Origin: Streptomyces flavofungini
GTDB taxonomy: Bacteria > Actinomycetota > Actinomycetes > Streptomycetales > Streptomycetaceae
Length of the DNA: 64,000 nt
NCBI RefSeq assembly: GCF_030388665.1
Contig: NZ_CP128846.1
Span: forward strand, 5,096,501 to 5,160,500
Reading direction: 5' to 3'
The notes under the pieces were generated by a model. It made no database searches. It saw only the letters and a list, made by a program, of their open reading frames with translations, and was not told the DNA's origin. Positions 61,015-64,000 of this stretch are shown piece after piece (the stretch's first letter is position 1; each line of letters starts with the position of its first letter). The translations under genes were made by a program, and so were the position numbers.

Positions 61015-61056
61015 CGCGGGGGCCGGGGCGGCGGCGCCGGGGTTAGCGTGGGCGTC

Positions 61057-61308
61057 ATGACGGACGACGCGCAGACCGGTCCCGGGGAGCTCTCCGGGCG
61101 GGCCAAGGACGTGCTCGCCCTGGAGCGGCGCAACTGGGCCGGGCCCGGAGCCAAGGAGCGGGCCATCCGGGAGGAGCTGGGGCTCGCCCCCGTCCGCTAC
61201 TACCAGATCCTGAACGCCCTCCTCGACGACGAACGGGCCCTCGCCCACGATCCGGTCACCGTGAACCGACTGCGACGGGTTCGGCAGGCGCGGCGCGCCG
61301 AGCGTTGA
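61057..61308 (+). CDS. DUF3263 small helical protein
   Basis: 83 residues, MTDDAQTGPGELSGRAKDVL. The sequence LALERRNWAGPGAKERAIRE, GLAPVRYYQILNALLDDERA is the DUF3263 pattern, a helix-turn-helix-like fold in actinobacteria, probably DNA-binding. A GTG at 61048 is an alternative start. It precedes otsB by 16 bp and may be co-transcribed. Confidence 0.8.
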   Translation: MTDDAQTGPGELSGRAKDVLALERRNWAGPGAKERAIREELGLAPVRYYQILNALLDDERALAHDPVTVNRLRRVRQARRAER

Positions 61309-61324
61309 CGTTAGGGTCTGGCCC

Positions 61325-62185
61325 ATGGGTGACCCGACGCACTCCCCGCCGCACTCCTTGCCGCAGCCGTCCACTCCCGCCGGGCGGGACGGACTCGCCG
61401 CGCTTCTGGCCCGGCCCGAACGCGCAGTGATCGCTCTGGACTTCGACGGCACGCTGGCGCCGATCGTGCCCGATCCCGAGCGGGCGCGGGCCCATCCCGA
61501 CGCGGTGCCCGCGCTGGCCGCGCTCGCCCCGAAGGTCCGCTCCGTCGCCGTCGTCACCGGGCGGCCCGCGGGCGTCGCCGTCCGCTACGGCGGGTTCGCC
61601 GGGGTCCCCGGGCTCGAACACCTCGTCGTGCTCGGGCACTACGGTGCCGAGCGGTGGGACGCCGTCACCGGGACCGTGCAGGCCGCCGAGCCGCATCCCG
61701 GCGTCGCCGCCGTGCGGGCCGAACTGCCCGGGTTCCTGGACGCGATCGGGGCGTGGCACGGGACCTGGATCGAGGAGAAGGGGCGGGCCGTCGCCGTGCA
61801 CACGCGGCGGGCGCGGGATCCGCAGGCCGCGTTCGACGCGTTGCGGGGGCCGCTCGGGGAGCTGGCCGCGCGCCACGGGCTGATCGTCGAACCCGGGCGT
61901 CTCGTCCTCGAACTGCGGCCGCCCGGCGTCGACAAGGGGGGCGCTCTTGTCGACTACGTACGTGAGGTGGGCGCCGAGACCGTCCTGTACGCCGGGGACG
62001 ACCTCGGGGACGTGCCCGCCTTCACCGCCGTGGACAAGCTGCGGTCGGACGGGGAGGTGCGGGGGCTCCTCGTGTGCAGCGGGAGCCCCGAGGTCACGGA
62101 GCTGGCCGACCGCGCGGACGTGGTGACCGAGGGCCCCGCCGGCGTGGTCGCCCTCCTGTCGGCCCTGGCACACCAACTGCGCTGA
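61325..62185 (+). CDS. otsB: trehalose-6-phosphate phosphatase
   Basis: 286-residue HAD-superfamily phosphatase. Motif I VIALDFDGTLAPIVPD (nucleophile and acid Asp pair), motif II VVTGRP, Lys in EEKGRAVAVHTRR, motif IV VLYAGDDLGDVPAF. The cap contains ELRPPGVDKGGALVDYV. It releases trehalose from trehalose-6-phosphate. It is convergent with otsA (107-bp gap, no gene or clear hairpin there), not in an operon with it. Confidence 0.92.
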   Translation: MGDPTHSPPHSLPQPSTPAGRDGLAALLARPERAVIALDFDGTLAPIVPDPERARAHPDAVPALAALAPKVRSVAVVTGRPAGVAVRYGGFAGVPGLEHLVVLGHYGAERWDAVTGTVQAAEPHPGVAAVRAELPGFLDAIGAWHGTWIEEKGRAVAVHTRRARDPQAAFDALRGPLGELAARHGLIVEPGRLVLELRPPGVDKGGALVDYVREVGAETVLYAGDDLGDVPAFTAVDKLRSDGEVRGLLVCSGSPEVTELADRADVVTEGPAGVVALLSALAHQLR

Positions 62186-62292
62186 CGACGCGGCCGGACC
62201 CCATCGCCCCTGGCGGCCCACCTGCCCGCAGCGGATGGGCGGACACGGGAGCCGCGGGCGGCCAGGAGCCCGTGGCGGGGGGCAGGCGGGGG

Positions 62293-63687
62293 TCAGGCGG
62301 GGGTCAGGGCGTGGAGCTGGTCCAGGAACCACTGGGTCGGGGGGAGGGCGGTCGCGGCTGCGGCCAGGCGCTTGGTGCGCTCCGCCCGCTCCGCGGGGGG
62401 CATCAGGAGGGCCTCGTGGAGCGCGGACGCCGTCGCGGACACGTCGTACGGGTTGACCGTGAGCGCGTCCTCGGACAGCTCCTCGTAGGCCCCGGCCTCC
62501 CGGGAGAGGACGAGCGCGCACCCCTCGTCGGAGACGACGGGAACCTCCTTGGCGACGAGGTTCATGCCGTCCCGGATGGGGTTGACGAGAGCGACGTCGG
62601 CGAGCCGGTACGCGGCCAGGGAACGGGCGAAGTCGTCCTTGACGTGGAGGACGACCGGCGTCCACCCGGCCGTGCCGTACGCGGAGTTGATGGCCTCGGC
62701 GACCCGCGACACCTCCGCGGTGTACGCGCGGTAGACGTCGAGGTCCTGCCGCGAGGGGTAGGCGAAGGCGACGTGCACGACCCGCTCCCGCCACTCGGGC
62801 CGCTCGGCGAGGAGCTGTTCGTAGGCGCGCAGCCCGCGCACGATGTTCTTGGACAGCTCGGTCCGGTCCACCCGGACGATGACCTTCCGGTCGGGCCCGA
62901 TCTGCTCCCGCAGCGCGGCGAGGCGCTCCTCGACGTCCGGGCGCCCCGCCCGCTCCCGCAGGAAGTCCGCGTCGGCCCCGAGCCCGTGCACCCCGATCCG
63001 GGTCCCGGACGTGCCGCCGAGCACCGCCACGCAGCAGGCCGTGAAGGCGTCCGCCCAGCGCCCGGTGAGGAAGCCGAGCCGGTCCGCGCCGAGCATCCCG
63101 CGCAGGAGCTGCTCGGCGATGTCGTCGGGCAGGAGCCGGAAGTAGTCGACGGGCGCCCAGGGCGTGTGCGAGAAGTGCCCGATGCGCAGGTCGGGGCGGA
63201 GTTCGCGGAGCATGCCGGGCACGAGGGCCAGGTGGTAGTCCTGGACGAGGACGGCGGCGCCGGGCGCGGCCTCGCGGGCGAGGGCGTCGGCGAAGGCCTG
63301 GTTGTACGTCTCGTACGCGGCCCACTGGGCGCGGAACTCCGGCCCGAAGGCTGGTTCGAGGGGCGTCTGGTACAGCATGTGGTGCACGAACCACAGCACG
63401 GAGTTCGCGACGCCGTTGTACGCCTCGGCGTGCACGGCGGCGTCGATGTCGAGCATCCGCACGCCCGGCTCGCCGACCCCGCGCCGCACGGCCTCCCGGT
63501 CGCCGTCGCCGAGCGCCGAGCACACCCACAGGGCGTCGGCCTCGTCGCCGACGGCGCTGAGCCCGGAGACGAGCCCGCCGCCGCCGCGCTTGGCGTCGAG
63601 CGTGCCGTCGGCACTGAGGGAGTACGTCACCGGGCCGCGGTTGGACGCGACGAGGACCTGGGCTGTGCCCACCTGCTCGGAAGCCAT
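62293..63687 (-). CDS. otsA: trehalose-6-phosphate synthase (UDP/GDP-glucose)
   Basis: 464-residue GT20 glycosyltransferase. Motifs: VASNRGPVTYSLSADGTLDA, KRGGGGLVSGL (glucose-donor loop), VLVQDYHLALVPGMLRELRP, HTPWAPVDYFRLLP, and the nucleotide-sugar end NPIRDGMNLVAKEVPVVSDE with SREAGAYEEL. With OtsB it makes trehalose for osmoprotection and spore stability. Start ATG 63687. No phosphatase fusion. Confidence 0.94.
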   Translation of the reverse strand: MASEQVGTAQVLVASNRGPVTYSLSADGTLDAKRGGGGLVSGLSAVGDEADALWVCSALGDGDREAVRRGVGEPGVRMLDIDAAVHAEAYNGVANSVLWFVHHMLYQTPLEPAFGPEFRAQWAAYETYNQAFADALAREAAPGAAVLVQDYHLALVPGMLRELRPDLRIGHFSHTPWAPVDYFRLLPDDIAEQLLRGMLGADRLGFLTGRWADAFTACCVAVLGGTSGTRIGVHGLGADADFLRERAGRPDVEERLAALREQIGPDRKVIVRVDRTELSKNIVRGLRAYEQLLAERPEWRERVVHVAFAYPSRQDLDVYRAYTAEVSRVAEAINSAYGTAGWTPVVLHVKDDFARSLAAYRLADVALVNPIRDGMNLVAKEVPVVSDEGCALVLSREAGAYEELSEDALTVNPYDVSATASALHEALLMPPAERAERTKRLAAAATALPPTQWFLDQLHALTPA

Positions 63688-63798
63688 GTGCCGAAACCTA
63701 GCCGCTCGCGCAAACGCTCAAACGTACGGCCGGCGGGTGGGCGGACGGATGGCGGGACCGGACCGTATACACCTCGCCCGCCGCCCCCGCCCGGACCC

Positions 63799-64000
63799 TC
63801 AGGCCACCCGCCGCTCCGCGTACTCCGCGACCTCCGCCATCGGCGGCCGCTCCTCCGTGTCCACCGCGTACGTCCGCGGTTCGAAGCCGTGCTCGCCGCG
63901 GACGAACTGGGTCAGCTCGGGGCGGACGAGATGGGCGCGGGCGAGCCGCAGCTGCGCGGTGCGGTAGATCGCCGCCGCCATCCGGCCGAGCGCCTGCCCG
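63799..64000 (-). CDS. C-terminus of a probable glucosyl-3-phosphoglycerate synthase
   Basis: Only the last 66 codons lie in the window, and the frame is open at the edge (GQALGRMAAAIYRTAQLRLA). The ending TQFVRGEHGFEPRTYAVDTE followed by ERPPMAEVAEYAERRVA is what I remember from the C-terminal part of GpgS-type GT81 enzymes next to otsA in Streptomyces. GpgS makes glucosyl-3-phosphoglycerate for compatible-solute or methylglucose polymer synthesis. The catalytic domain is outside, so the call is tentative. Confidence 0.5.
   Translation of the reverse strand, partial: GQALGRMAAAIYRTAQLRLARAHLVRPELTQFVRGEHGFEPRTYAVDTEERPPMAEVAEYAERRVA

Overview
The window is high-GC actinobacterial chromosome, almost certainly Streptomyces. 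GTG starts are frequent and G/C dominates third codon positions. The gene order matches the conserved Streptomyces core: mshA, gpmA, mtpA-phoU / phoRP, carD-ispD-ispF-cysS-rlmB, msiK, hbpS / senS-senR, cdgB, nagKA, otsB / otsA. Function calls rest on motifs and remembered family features; no database search was run.

Layout. 1-8 kb: a truncated NlpC/P60 hydrolase, a methyltransferase, the mycothiol glycosyltransferase mshA, a YbjN-like protein, a Tat-exported beta-helix protein behind a perfect palindrome, a small toxin-antitoxin-like pair and an MFS exporter. 8-10.5 kb: gpmA, whose last 21 bp are repeated 1.67 kb downstream. The repeats bracket a small island (acetyltransferase, membrane protein, gene remnant) that separates gpmA from what looks like its own terminator. 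10.5-14 kb: the phosphate block, with mtpA (metallothionein-like), phoU, two PHO-box arrays and phoR-phoP. 14-26 kb: a lipoprotein, carD, the isoprenoid genes ispD/ispF, cysS, rlmB, a DoxX protein, a nucleotidyltransferase, msiK (shared sugar-ABC ATPase) and a tRNA-Thr. 26-36.5 kb: accessory genes, including an FAD oxidoreductase with an in-frame amber codon, a DsbA-like lipoprotein, an aminoglycoside-kinase-like protein, a GH114-like lipoprotein, two GNAT proteins, and a quinone-oxidoreductase gene with a SoxR box and a 19-bp promoter spacer. 36.6-40.1 kb: the haem-linked HbpS-SenS-SenR system. 41.8-47.2 kb: three insertion sequences (IS5-like, IS21-like with a passenger gene, IS5-like with frameshift) splitting one GNAT gene. 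47.4-54.7 kb: a PadR/membrane-protein pair, terD, an ArfB-like release factor, a flavin reductase, the diguanylate cyclase cdgB and a CBM-like protein. 54.9-61 kb: N-acetylglucosamine and sugar use (aldolase, PfkB kinase, nagA, nagK, an orphan sugar-binding lipoprotein). 61-64 kb: otsB, otsA and the C-terminus of a probable glucosyl-3-phosphoglycerate synthase.

How the parts connect. DasR-type (dre-like) sites lie before msiK, before nagKA and before the orphan binding protein, tying sugar import to aminosugar catabolism. PHO boxes govern the phosphate block. Redox control appears twice (SoxR box; HbpS-SenS-SenR). A recurring feature is short tandem repeats, both between genes and expanding surface loops of conserved proteins (SenR, SenS, Eis-like GNAT, quinone oxidoreductase, PadR, GH114-like lipoprotein, ROK kinase).
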